Of a DNA stretch of 64,000 nucleotides, positions 43,380 to 52,996 are shown one piece after another. The stretch's first letter is position 1; every line of letters begins with the position of its first letter. The notes under the pieces are model-generated. The model saw only the letters and a program-made list of their open reading frames with translations, had not been told where the DNA came from and did no database searches. Source of the DNA: JAEINY01 sp942490535 (GTDB taxonomy: Bacteria; Bacteroidota; Bacteroidia; Bacteroidales; Marinilabiliaceae). Where the stretch lies: positions 744,001-808,000 of the forward strand of contig CALNXQ010000003.1 of NCBI GenBank assembly GCA_942490535.1, read 5' to 3'. The translations under genes were made by a program, and so were the position numbers.

Positions 43380-46300
43380 TTATTTAATAACAGAAATCTC
43401 ATAGGTGTAGGTGTAATTACCCGGTTGGATTTGATACATTTCAATCGTCTTTGATGCTTCCGACCAGGAATTCGTTCCCCCGACACCTACTTGCTTCAAA
43501 TCTACATTGACAGTTAAATGGTCAGCCTCCTCCAATTCATTGATATGCCTGGCCTGCTCCAGGGTTTCAGGTAACCAGGGCCACACCGATGTACTTAATG
43601 CCTGATGGCCGGTGATTCGTATGCCTTTTCCGTTTGTATTGGTCAGCTCCATCCATCGGACTTCGGTATGGTTACTGCATTCCTGAGGTGTGACATAGTG
43701 ATGCACAAAATCCGCCACCATGCCTTTATGCACTCCCATTTCAGCAGCAAAAGCCCGATCGCTATAGTTTTCCCATGGTCCCTTGCCATAAAACTTCATG
43801 TTTTGCAAAGATTTGTTGACTGCCAGCTCGGACCCGATCCGCAAAGGCATGGGCATCTGAGCACTCATCATAACCTGTTGCTGAACCAGAACAGTAGCCC
43901 TCGCATCTACCTTATAGGTGGTATGAACCGCCAACGAATCGCTGTAGATGTGCTCCACCTGCACCCGAATGCTGGTTGGGTCAGATGCATCAGCGGAGAC
44001 TTTTACGGCCGGTTGTATCGACTTGATGTTTTTCCAGAAACCGGATTGCTGATGTGATTTCCAACCTCTAAAGTCATTATCCGTTTGTGGGCGCCAAAAG
44101 TTAGCTTGTGGTCCGGACTCAAGATAGTTATACCCCTTATAGGAGTAGTTTATCATCTGCCCGGTCACCCGTGACCAACTCATTTTAAATAATTGACTCT
44201 TAATTATCACCTGATCAGCTTCTTCGACAAGGACGAGCCCCTTTATTCCGGCCAGTGGTTCGTTGGCCCCTTTTGACGCCGGTGCCATTAAAAATTGCTG
44301 CTTAGCTACTTCATATCCCTCATCAGAATAAAGTGTTTGCTTTTTATGGTGCATGCTCACACGCATCACAAGCTCTTTATCCGCCTTCAGCTTTATTTTT
44401 TTCAGCGGCAAACGAAACAACTGCGTTTCTCCCGGCTCAAGAATAAAGTCATCCACCCGACCCGAACGCAGCACCTTTCCTTCTTCCGACACGGACCATT
44501 TAAAATAATAACCTTCTGTTGATTTGAATTTAAAAAGACTTTCAATGAATAGTTCTCCTTCCGTTAAATCAGCTGCTTTAAAACGAATCGGTTGAAACAC
44601 GTATTTACACTCCTGTAACTGAGGTTTCACGGAACGATCGGGATTCACAATACCATTGAGGCAGAAGTTACCCAGGTTAGGTTGATCACCAAAATCGCCC
44701 CCATATTTCCAAAATACGGTACCCTCCTCATCTACACTTCGGATTCCCTGGTCAATCCAGTCCCAGATAAAACCACCTGCTATAATCGGATATTCATACA
44801 CCAAATCCCAATACTCTTTCAGGTGACCCAATGAATTACCCATGGCATGCGCATATTCACACATCACCACAGGGCGCTTCAAGGATGCATTTGCACCCAA
44901 TGCTTCCAATTGCTCCAGGGAAGGATACATGCGGCTTAACATATCTACATAGGCAGGATCAGTGGGGTTAGCCATTGTTTTATAATAATTCACACCCCAC
45001 TGTGGGGAATTCATTGGAATATAATCAGGATGCGTTGGAACACCTTGTGCACCTTCATAATGCACCAGACGAGTAGGATCAAAATCCCTAATCCAGCCCG
45101 CTGCTGCTGCATGATTGGGGCCACAGCCCGATTCATTCCCCAGGGACCAGGAAAAGACAGAGGGATGATTCTTATCGCGTTCTACCATCCGGATCACCCG
45201 GTCCATGAAAGCCAAATTCCAGGACGGATCATTCGCCAGCTTCCCTCCATAACCATGCGATTCGATGTTGGCTTCATCCATCACGTAAATGCCATACTGA
45301 TCGCATAATTCATAGACATAAGGGTCATTGGGGTAATGCGCAGTCCGCAGTGCATTAATATTAAACAGTTTCATCAATTCAATGTCCCGCTTCATTTCAG
45401 CCCGTGTCATGGTTTTCCCGCCTGTATCGCTATGATCATGGCGATTGACGCCTTTCAACTTAACCGCTTGTCCATTGACCAGGAACACTCCTTTGTCATC
45501 ATGGGCGAACGCCCGAAATCCCACAAAACTGCTGCGTGCTTCCACCACCTTGTTGTTCTGATCCAATAAGGTAATGACCGCTTTATAAAGATATGGGTCC
45601 TCATCACTCCATAATCTGGGCTGTTCAAGACGGGCTTCCATCTTCCCGAAATAGACATTATCTCTCGCCGGATACCATTCCTGAATGATGGCTTTCACCG
45701 GCATTTGTAACGCACTGTCCAAAACAGCCTTTCCGGTTTGATCAAACAGATTCACTTCCAGATTCCAATCTTTATAATCACCTTCTGCTACAACAACTTC
45801 TGGCCGTATTTGAAACAAGGCACTGCTATAATTTTCGTTTAGCGGAGTACGTATAAAGAAGTCGTTGATGTGAATTTTCGGCTGAGCCATTAAAAACACT
45901 TCCCGGTGAATGCCACTCATGCGCCAATGGTCCTGATCTTCCAGGTAGCTACCATCCGACCAGCGAATGACCTGCACAGCCAGCTTGTTCTTTCCGGGCT
46001 TGAGATACCTGGTTAAATCAAATTCAGAGGGCAATCTGCTGCCCTCGCTATACCCTACATATTCACCGTTCAACCAACAAAAGAAAGCGGATGATACACC
46101 ACCGAAATGAATAATCACCTGCTCTTCCTGCCATTTTTCGGGTAAATGGAACTCTTTAATATATGAACCAACGGGATTGGTTCTGTCAATATATGGCGCA
46201 TTGGGTGTAAATGGATACACCTCATTGGTATAGATAGGCGTTCCGTAGCCCTGCATTTCCCAACAGGAAGGCACGGGAATGGTAGCCCAGGAAGTAGCAT

Positions 46301-46562
46301 CATAATCAATCCCAACAAAATCTGCTGACCGCTCTTTACTGTCCGGTGTGAACCGAAATTGCCATTCTCCGTTTAAGAAGTAGATTTCAGCTTGATCCCG
46401 TTCCATGCCTTGGGCAGCATCCCTACTTCGATAGGAATAGGAAGTGGTCCTGGCTTGCATTTTATTCTCCTGTATCACGTGCTGATTTTCCCATTTATTG
46501 CTCTGGCCCTTCAAGCCAACAGCAATAAAAAATACACACACGGCTAAAACTGGTCTAATCAT
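43380..46562 (-). CDS. lacZ: LacZ-type GH2 beta-galactosidase
   Basis: 1060 aa with a signal peptide, unlike cytoplasmic LacZ. All five LacZ domains are in order: sugar-binding (LNGEWQFRFTP), Ig-like, TIM barrel with DEANIESHGYGG, acid/base Glu477 (SLGNESGCG) and nucleophile Glu569 (VMCEYAHAMGNS), a further Ig-like domain, and the C-terminal beta-galactosidase small chain (TDNDFRGWKSH, ECSNHTEVRWMEL). It removes terminal beta-galactose in the periplasm. First gene of the long minus-strand run and divergent from the hybrid regulator, which suggests a shared control region. Confidence 0.93.
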   Translation of the reverse strand: MIRPVLAVCVFFIAVGLKGQSNKWENQHVIQENKMQARTTSYSYRSRDAAQGMERDQAEIYFLNGEWQFRFTPDSKERSADFVGIDYDATSWATIPVPSCWEMQGYGTPIYTNEVYPFTPNAPYIDRTNPVGSYIKEFHLPEKWQEEQVIIHFGGVSSAFFCWLNGEYVGYSEGSRLPSEFDLTRYLKPGKNKLAVQVIRWSDGSYLEDQDHWRMSGIHREVFLMAQPKIHINDFFIRTPLNENYSSALFQIRPEVVVAEGDYKDWNLEVNLFDQTGKAVLDSALQMPVKAIIQEWYPARDNVYFGKMEARLEQPRLWSDEDPYLYKAVITLLDQNNKVVEARSSFVGFRAFAHDDKGVFLVNGQAVKLKGVNRHDHSDTGGKTMTRAEMKRDIELMKLFNINALRTAHYPNDPYVYELCDQYGIYVMDEANIESHGYGGKLANDPSWNLAFMDRVIRMVERDKNHPSVFSWSLGNESGCGPNHAAAAGWIRDFDPTRLVHYEGAQGVPTHPDYIPMNSPQWGVNYYKTMANPTDPAYVDMLSRMYPSLEQLEALGANASLKRPVVMCEYAHAMGNSLGHLKEYWDLVYEYPIIAGGFIWDWIDQGIRSVDEEGTVFWKYGGDFGDQPNLGNFCLNGIVNPDRSVKPQLQECKYVFQPIRFKAADLTEGELFIESLFKFKSTEGYYFKWSVSEEGKVLRSGRVDDFILEPGETQLFRLPLKKIKLKADKELVMRVSMHHKKQTLYSDEGYEVAKQQFLMAPASKGANEPLAGIKGLVLVEEADQVIIKSQLFKMSWSRVTGQMINYSYKGYNYLESGPQANFWRPQTDNDFRGWKSHQQSGFWKNIKSIQPAVKVSADASDPTSIRVQVEHIYSDSLAVHTTYKVDARATVLVQQQVMMSAQMPMPLRIGSELAVNKSLQNMKFYGKGPWENYSDRAFAAEMGVHKGMVADFVHHYVTPQECSNHTEVRWMELTNTNGKGIRITGHQALSTSVWPWLPETLEQARHINELEEADHLTVNVDLKQVGVGGTNSWSEASKTIEMYQIQPGNYTYTYEISVIK

Positions 46563-46608
46563 TTAGTAGTATTTTGACGATTATTATTTTCAACGAATTG
46601 CTTTTGTA

Positions 46609-46616
46609 CAAATTTA
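46609..46616 (-). promoter_or_regulatory. Candidate -7 box of the lacZ operon
   Basis: TAAATTTG on the minus strand, an exact fit to TAnnTTTG, would start transcription about 40 bp before the lacZ ATG. A TTTG occurs upstream but 27 bases away, longer than usual, so an activator (the divergent hybrid regulator) could be required. Confidence 0.35.
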
Positions 46617-46811
46617 CCATGCCGACATCGCTCTTATCAGCGGCAAATTCATCAATTTACATTGCTTTTTTGTTCGTCACCAACAGTGACAGACTATTCA
46701 ATATTGCATGTCATTTTATTCATGCACGTATTTTAACACTTATCTTACAGCTATTTACAATCATAAATAGCAATCCAACAAAACAGTCCTAATGGGAATA
46801 GCAGTTTTTCG

Positions 46812-46819
46812 TATTTTTG
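46812..46819 (+). promoter_or_regulatory. Candidate -7 box of the hybrid regulator gene
   Basis: TATTTTTG fits TAnnTTTG exactly and lies downstream of the first in-frame ATG (46792) but 30 bp upstream of the ATG at 46849. It therefore supports the later start, which also begins the signal peptide. Confidence 0.4.
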
Positions 46820-46848
46820 AAGTATCAACAATCACAAACGGGTTTATA

Positions 46849-49800
46849 ATGCAATTACGACTTCTTGCCATTGTCATTTTCTGGTGCTATATGCAACTTG
46901 CAGCATCTACCGAGTACGCCATAAGTGCCGAATACATAACCATGCAGGAAGGTTTATCAGATAACAACGTCAATTCGATTCTTCAAGATCGATCCGGCTT
47001 CATCTGGTTTGGAACTTCAGATGGACTGAACCGTTATGACGGCTTTACCATCAAATCATACTTTCCTTCCAACAGTTCCCTTCACGTGACCAGTATATAC
47101 CAATGCGCAGATGGCTACCTGTGGATAGCCTCTCCCAATGGGTTACACCTGTTTAATCCCATTACCGAATCGTTTCTGGCACATATCAAACTAACCCCGG
47201 ATGCGCAGGACACGATTAACTCCATTTCGATAACCGGCATCTCCGGCTCCATTGATAACGGCCTTTTGCTAACGACCTCGTCGGGCATAGCCCTCTTGTC
47301 CTTTCCCGATTTCACGCATAACCTGAACGATTTTAAAATTCAATGGAAGAATAAAAATAACGCGAAAGGGCTAACGCACGATGTATTTGCATGTATTACA
47401 CAAACGCCGGACGGACGTTTTTGGTTAGGTACCAATACAAACCTGATCGTTAGTTATAATCCCATCACCCAACAATTTCATTCCTTCCCGTTAAAACGTT
47501 CCAATCCTAATCATGCGCAATTCATCGTAACCAGCCTCACATTTATTGATAATCAACTGATCGCATCCACCATTGGCCATGGTATCCACATTCTGGATCC
47601 TGCAACAGGAAACTCAAAGGTTATTGCTCAGCCATCTCACGGTAACACCACCATTAGCCACAAAGATGTCTATGGGGTTGTTAAAGATGCCACCGGCGAC
47701 TATTGGGTGGCAACCTGGGATGGCCTGGATCAGCTTTTAGAACTTACGCCAGAAACAAAGGCCAATCACTACAATTGGGATCATCCCCTGTTTCAAGGCA
47801 AATTGGAAAACAGAATGATCTCTATTCTAGCCGATCCGTCAGGCGTATTATGGATCGGTACACATGGGGGTGGAGCCGTTAAAATCAATCTGGAGAAACA
47901 ATATTTCAGACGAATAGGGTTCAACAGTCTTTATGAGGTCAAGGATTTCACTACAGATCACTTCAATAACTTATACATCGCCCTTTATCACGGAGGAATT
48001 AAAAAGACCAGCTTGCCCCTCTCTGCCCAAAGAACAGTATCCTTTGACCAGTTCACAACAACTGCCAAGCCTAAGCGGCGCATTTCGACCGATATCGTAC
48101 TATCCGCTGCGACCGATGAAAGTGGTAATATCTGGTTTGGCACCCTGGAATCCTCCTTGCTCTATTATCAACCGGAAAAAGATATTATAAGTGAACTAAA
48201 AGTAACGCCCAAGGGTAAAAAAGAATGGGAAGGCCGTATCGAAGCACTTCACATTGACCGGAAAGGCCGGTTTTGGTTGGGCACCAGTAATGGTTTAATC
48301 CTCTACAACCGGGCGAGCAACGCATTTTTCCTGACACAAGCGAATCCGAAAATACAATACCAGCTGTCCGGCAATTATGTCAGAGCCATCCTGGAAGATC
48401 AGGCGGGTGATATTTGGATAGGAGCCGATAAGGGACTCAACAAACTGATCTATCAGCAAGCCGACACCTTTCGCTTCAATCAGTTTAACGATTTACATAC
48501 CTCTTCCAATCAATTGGACAATAAAGAAGTCTGGGCCCTTCATCAAATGCCGGATGGCCGCATCTGGATTGGTTACCGGAGTGCCCTGGGGTATTATGAC
48601 CATCTGCATTCAGCCATTCACTTTTTAAACAAACGTGATGGATTATGTCACAACTTTGTAACTTGTTTAACTCATCAGGATGAGAACGACCTGTGGATCG
48701 GTACAAATTCCGGCATCTCCCGCCTTAATACACAAACACTTACATTTACAAACTTTTATTTAGCCAACAACTTGAGAGCCGTGCATAAGACAACAGATGG
48801 CCAGTTGATTTTTGGCAACAACCGGGGATTACTTTCCTTTCATCCCGACAGCATTGTTAAAAACCAATTTTCGCCGCCCACTTATATCACGGGAATTCAA
48901 ATTGAAAACCACTACTTAAAAGTCGGAGAAACAAAGCATCACAAAATAATTCTTCCCCAATCGGCTCCTTATACCGCGTCCATTGAGTTGCATCACCCCA
49001 TCAACAGCCTTGCCATTAACTACGTCGGTTTATCCTACTTACATCAGAGGGCGAATCAATATGAATACCGAATGGTTAATTTGCAGGATGACTGGATCCG
49101 AGTGGATGGGACTCAACGAACCGTGAGTTACAATAATCTACATCCCGGAAAATATCGATTCGAGGTACGCTCTGCCAACAGCGATGGCATATGGAATCCG
49201 CAGCCGGCGTTTCTAAATATTATCATTCATCCGGCCTGGTACGCCAGCTGGTGGGGACGTCTCTTACTATTTTTAACCATCACCAGCTTACTGATTGCCA
49301 TCTACAAAATTCGGTTAAAACAAGTATACCGGCAAAAGGAGCTGGCATTGCAGAGTAAGGAACTGGAGCACCAGTTAGACATTGTGAGAATCGAACGCGA
49401 CAAAGAACATGAATTGGCGAATTTAAAAGCCCGCTTTTTCACCAATATCTCACACGAACTAAGAACTCCTCTCACCTTGATATTAGCACCTGTCCAGGAA
49501 CTATTAAAAGATACGGCCTTATCTGATGTGGTGAGAAACCGCATGACCACGGTGCATCAGCATGCCCTCCAACTCTATCACCTGATCTCTCAGTTGCTGG
49601 ATTTACGAAAAACAGAAACCGGTCGTATGCCTCTAACGACTGCGCCAAACAATGTGGTTCCGTTGCTACAGCAAATTATTAATCAATTGAAGCCCTTTGC
49701 TCAACTCAAAAAAATAACGCTACTACTTAACTACACAGATCCCGTGGACCAAGTTTGGTTGGATGTTGAAAAAATCCAAACCGTCGTGTCTAATTTACTA

Positions 49801-50967
49801 TCTAATGCCATTAAATTTTCTCCGGAGCATGCTACCATATGGTTGACCCTAAAATCATCAGAACAAAATTGCATCATTTCTGTGAAGGATAATGGCCCCG
49901 GCATTGCCATTGAAGAACAAGAACACATTTTTCAACGCTTCTTTCAAAGCCCAACTAACACCAATACGGGTTATGCAGGTTCGGGTATCGGCTTATCGCT
50001 GGCACGGGAGCTGGTACTATTGCATCATGGATCATTAACCGTCAACAGTACGCCCGGACAGGGTGCCGAATTCATCATTTCCCTGCCGCTAGGTGACCAC
50101 CATTTACGGGCCGATGAAAAAGGTCAGACTCAACTTCGGGAACAATCCTTCTCGGATGAAGCATTCAGTATTTCTTCGGATGAAGCAAAACCCTCTTCAC
50201 CGTTGCCATCTGACCGCCCCAAACTCCTGATTGTAGAAGACCATGAACAGTTGCGTCGCTATTTAAATTCCTTGTTGGAAGATCGCTTTTCAATTCAGAA
50301 TGCCGGCAATGGAAAAGAAGCGCTTGACCTGCTAAGTAAACAGGCGCCAGACTTGATTGTTTCCGATATTATGATGCCGCTTATGGATGGCTATCAACTG
50401 TGTGAAACCGTCAAAACAGAACCACACCTGTGTCACATCCCAGTCGTTTTATTAACTGCTAAAAGTGGTGAACAGGACCTGCTGGACGGCTTGGAAACAG
50501 GTGCGGATGATTATATTACAAAACCTTTTACTCCGGAATTATTAATAGCTAAAATAGACAACCTGCTTAAAAGCAGAAATCTACTCAAGAGATATTACAG
50601 CCAAAAGGTTACTTTAGCCTCAACAGATATAGAAATAGAACCTCATCAGGAGCAATTTATCCGGCAAGCCATGGAAATTGTGGAACGGAACCTGACGAAT
50701 GCGCAATTTAATGCCACCCTTCTGGCGGAGGCCTTAAACATGAGTCAGCCCACCCTTTATCGGCGGATCAAAGCCTTTACGGGTGATAACATTGCGACTT
50801 TTATACGCTCCATACGAATTAAACAGGCTGCTCAATTACTAAAATCCGGTCATTATTCAGTAGGCGAAACAGCCACGAAAGTGGGCTTTAGTGATACCGC
50901 TTACTTTCGTAAATGCTTCACGCAACAATTTGGGGTAACGCCTTCCAAATACAAAGGTGAGGGCTAG
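46849..50967 (+). CDS. Hybrid two-component system sensor/regulator (HTCS)
   Basis: 1372 aa from the ATG at 46849; an upstream ATG at 46792 would put 19 residues before the signal peptide. A periplasmic sensor of two-component propeller repeats (DRSGFIWFGTSDGLNRYDGF, repeated LWIGT motifs) ends in a Y_Y_Y domain (about 700-785). One TM segment follows, then HisKA with His869 (NISHELRTPLTL), HATPase (DNGPGIAIEEQE, GSGIGLSLA), a receiver with Asp1173 (LIVSDIMMPLMDGY), and an AraC-type DNA-binding domain at the end (GETATKVGFSDTAYFRKCF). It senses an oligosaccharide in the periplasm and activates PUL genes, most likely the divergent lacZ-sulfatase-GH20 operon. Confidence 0.95.
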   Translation: MQLRLLAIVIFWCYMQLAASTEYAISAEYITMQEGLSDNNVNSILQDRSGFIWFGTSDGLNRYDGFTIKSYFPSNSSLHVTSIYQCADGYLWIASPNGLHLFNPITESFLAHIKLTPDAQDTINSISITGISGSIDNGLLLTTSSGIALLSFPDFTHNLNDFKIQWKNKNNAKGLTHDVFACITQTPDGRFWLGTNTNLIVSYNPITQQFHSFPLKRSNPNHAQFIVTSLTFIDNQLIASTIGHGIHILDPATGNSKVIAQPSHGNTTISHKDVYGVVKDATGDYWVATWDGLDQLLELTPETKANHYNWDHPLFQGKLENRMISILADPSGVLWIGTHGGGAVKINLEKQYFRRIGFNSLYEVKDFTTDHFNNLYIALYHGGIKKTSLPLSAQRTVSFDQFTTTAKPKRRISTDIVLSAATDESGNIWFGTLESSLLYYQPEKDIISELKVTPKGKKEWEGRIEALHIDRKGRFWLGTSNGLILYNRASNAFFLTQANPKIQYQLSGNYVRAILEDQAGDIWIGADKGLNKLIYQQADTFRFNQFNDLHTSSNQLDNKEVWALHQMPDGRIWIGYRSALGYYDHLHSAIHFLNKRDGLCHNFVTCLTHQDENDLWIGTNSGISRLNTQTLTFTNFYLANNLRAVHKTTDGQLIFGNNRGLLSFHPDSIVKNQFSPPTYITGIQIENHYLKVGETKHHKIILPQSAPYTASIELHHPINSLAINYVGLSYLHQRANQYEYRMVNLQDDWIRVDGTQRTVSYNNLHPGKYRFEVRSANSDGIWNPQPAFLNIIIHPAWYASWWGRLLLFLTITSLLIAIYKIRLKQVYRQKELALQSKELEHQLDIVRIERDKEHELANLKARFFTNISHELRTPLTLILAPVQELLKDTALSDVVRNRMTTVHQHALQLYHLISQLLDLRKTETGRMPLTTAPNNVVPLLQQIINQLKPFAQLKKITLLLNYTDPVDQVWLDVEKIQTVVSNLLSNAIKFSPEHATIWLTLKSSEQNCIISVKDNGPGIAIEEQEHIFQRFFQSPTNTNTGYAGSGIGLSLARELVLLHHGSLTVNSTPGQGAEFIISLPLGDHHLRADEKGQTQLREQSFSDEAFSISSDEAKPSSPLPSDRPKLLIVEDHEQLRRYLNSLLEDRFSIQNAGNGKEALDLLSKQAPDLIVSDIMMPLMDGYQLCETVKTEPHLCHIPVVLLTAKSGEQDLLDGLETGADDYITKPFTPELLIAKIDNLLKSRNLLKRYYSQKVTLASTDIEIEPHQEQFIRQAMEIVERNLTNAQFNATLLAEALNMSQPTLYRRIKAFTGDNIATFIRSIRIKQAAQLLKSGHYSVGETATKVGFSDTAYFRKCFTQQFGVTPSKYKGEG

Positions 50968-50992
50968 ATTTTGAACCATTTGTAAGCTACTA

Positions 50993-51026
50993 AGAGGAAT
51001 TCATCCCCTACCGAATGAATTCCTCT
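50993..51026. terminator. Hairpin between convergent HTCS and GH5 genes
   Basis: AGAGGAATTCAT and ATGAATTCCTCT pair perfectly over 12 bp around a ten-base loop. It lies exactly between two converging genes, but neither side has a T-run, so termination strength is uncertain. Confidence 0.5.
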
Positions 51027-51049
51027 GTACTCAACATTTTCGATCCCCT

Positions 51050-52699
51050 CTACTTATTGACAGAAAGAGAAATAACCTCTTCTGCTTCCTTTTCTATAAC
51101 TAAACGCAACGCTCGTTCCTGCTTAACACCCAGGCTGGCAATAATCAGATATCCCCCGGTACCATCTTCGATGGGCTCAATGATATACCCATCTGATTCG
51201 GGCGTGACCATTATTTGATCACGAGACACCAGATTTAAATCGGGGATATAAATCCTGGTCGGTGCGTTAACATCGGAACTTTCCGTCCATTTACAGCTAA
51301 ATACTCCAGTCTCGACTTGATAACTGTAGGCCTTCAAGTGGCCGGAAATTTTCACCGGATAAGGGCGAACAACACCATTCTTGAAATAGGAGTAGTTCTC
51401 AGTCCCCAGCCCATAGGCCCAGTAAGTATTACTAAACAAGAACTTTTCAAATAACCCTAGATTTTTACGGGCCAATGCCGTACGCCCGGGAGATTCACCT
51501 CCCAAAGCCCCCCACTCTCCTATTAACACCGGCACATTCATGCTTTGTCCACTTCTATAGATGCGTTCAAAGATCAGTTCCAGACGTTCGTCGCTGGAGT
51601 TGGACAATTGATCCGTATCCACCAATAAATCATAGCCGTGCGCTGCATACGCTACTAATGAATCAGCCTGACCATTTCTGTCTTGTACCGGCCGCAAGGC
51701 GGTCGACACCCCACTATTACAGAAATAACTGTGATTAAAAAACAATATCTTATCCCGATCGACTGACCGGATGGCATCCGCTACTTTTTGGTAAAATGCC
51801 TGCAACGGCCCTTTTTCAAATTCACTATTCAGTTCATAAACGGCATCCATCACCTGCGAAAACCGTTCTTTTGTGGCCACTGCCTGAAGGGCTTCATAAC
51901 GGCTTTGAGTATCTCCCCACATGGCACCTACCTCTTCAGCAGTCATCGGTTTTCCCGTTTCCTGCGACACCAATTGTGCATAGGCTGTAAATAAAACCGG
52001 CATAAAATACTGCGCATCTGAGCCGGCAAATGGTTCATTCATCATGTCATAACCAATTACAGTCGCATTTCCTTCATAACGGTTGGCCACATGTTTCCAT
52101 GCATTCGCATAATGATCCTGTACGCCCATGCCATCTTCAACCGGCTGATTGGCCCAAAAGTTATCCCAGGCTGTTTGTACGGCGGGACTGATCAGGTAGG
52201 CATCACTCCATACACTACCTGTTACATGCGGTTTACCTTCATCTAGTGTGGCCCATTCGGGTGCTCCATCCGAATACTTCACACTGAACAAATCCTGGTG
52301 CATATCCAGAAACACATACAAACCGGCTGCTTTGGCCCATTCAATTTGCTGATCAATTTTCGTTAGATAGGCTTCATTGTAGATACCCGGTTCAGGTTCC
52401 AGACCATCCCAAATAATGCCTAGCCGGATCACATTAAAGCCCCACTTTTTAAAATTTTGAAAGGTCTCCGGTCCTTCTTTACCAATGTATTGCTCCTCAG
52501 GATTTTTATTGACCAGGTTCACCCCATTCAATAAGATCTGCCGCCCTGCGCCATCAACAAAAGATTCTCCATCAATAGTGATACCTTGTTCATAGATCTC
52601 CTGTTCATTCACCATTTTTGAGGTTTCTGTCACGGTGCAGCCAATAAAAGCCAAAGCGACTAATCCCACTGCCATAAAATTTCGAATCATTCTCTTCAT
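51050..52699 (-). CDS. GH5 glycoside hydrolase, endoglycoceramidase-like, lipoprotein
   Basis: 549 aa; lipobox FIGC at about residue 21. TIM-barrel start LLNGVNLVNKNPEEQYIGKE, WGFNVIRLGIIWDGLEPEPG, VFLDMHQDLFSVKY, acid/base Glu222 (YDMMNEPFAG) and nucleophile Glu395 (VLIGEWGALGG). A C-terminal beta domain follows (about 440-549). The DMHQDLFS station, the MNEP loop and the C-terminal domain resemble endoglycoceramidases, which release whole glycans from glycosphingolipids; ordinary GH5 cellulases lack this layout. It belongs to the second PUL but sits behind a terminator, so it has its own promoter. Specificity is inferred. Confidence 0.8.
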   Translation of the reverse strand: MKRMIRNFMAVGLVALAFIGCTVTETSKMVNEQEIYEQGITIDGESFVDGAGRQILLNGVNLVNKNPEEQYIGKEGPETFQNFKKWGFNVIRLGIIWDGLEPEPGIYNEAYLTKIDQQIEWAKAAGLYVFLDMHQDLFSVKYSDGAPEWATLDEGKPHVTGSVWSDAYLISPAVQTAWDNFWANQPVEDGMGVQDHYANAWKHVANRYEGNATVIGYDMMNEPFAGSDAQYFMPVLFTAYAQLVSQETGKPMTAEEVGAMWGDTQSRYEALQAVATKERFSQVMDAVYELNSEFEKGPLQAFYQKVADAIRSVDRDKILFFNHSYFCNSGVSTALRPVQDRNGQADSLVAYAAHGYDLLVDTDQLSNSSDERLELIFERIYRSGQSMNVPVLIGEWGALGGESPGRTALARKNLGLFEKFLFSNTYWAYGLGTENYSYFKNGVVRPYPVKISGHLKAYSYQVETGVFSCKWTESSDVNAPTRIYIPDLNLVSRDQIMVTPESDGYIIEPIEDGTGGYLIIASLGVKQERALRLVIEKEAEEVISLSVNK

Positions 52700-52932
52700 T
52701 TGAATGTATTTAATCGTATCCTACTTAATTCTTTTTGCATCCCACCTAAATGTCGTATTATCCAGCCAGAAAGCATGCTTCAAAACTATTTCACAAAGTC
52801 CTGTTTTAAAAATTAAAGGGACGTAATACACCATTTCGGGATAGGTGGTAACCCGGATAGGTGAAAATACAACCAGGGGGAGGAATCCTCCTACATCCTG
52901 GGCCTGACCATGCAGATTGCTTCCATTTAAAA

Positions 52933-52984
52933 AAGAGGAAACTGTTCATTTCTGAATGTATTTCATAACTGACAGTCTCCTCTT
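52933..52984 (-). terminator. Terminator after the second SusCD operon
   Basis: On the minus strand AAGAGGAGACTGT pairs with ACAGTTTCCTCTT with one mismatch, around a 26-nt loop, and a T-run follows. It lies 13 bp after the stop of the PKD lipoprotein and before the GH5 gene. Confidence 0.65.
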
Positions 52985-52996
52985 GCGGGTTCTTTC

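Noticed and set aside
50993..51026. Palindrome as an operator site
   Set aside because: Its place exactly between two converging genes fits a terminator hairpin better, although T-runs are missing.
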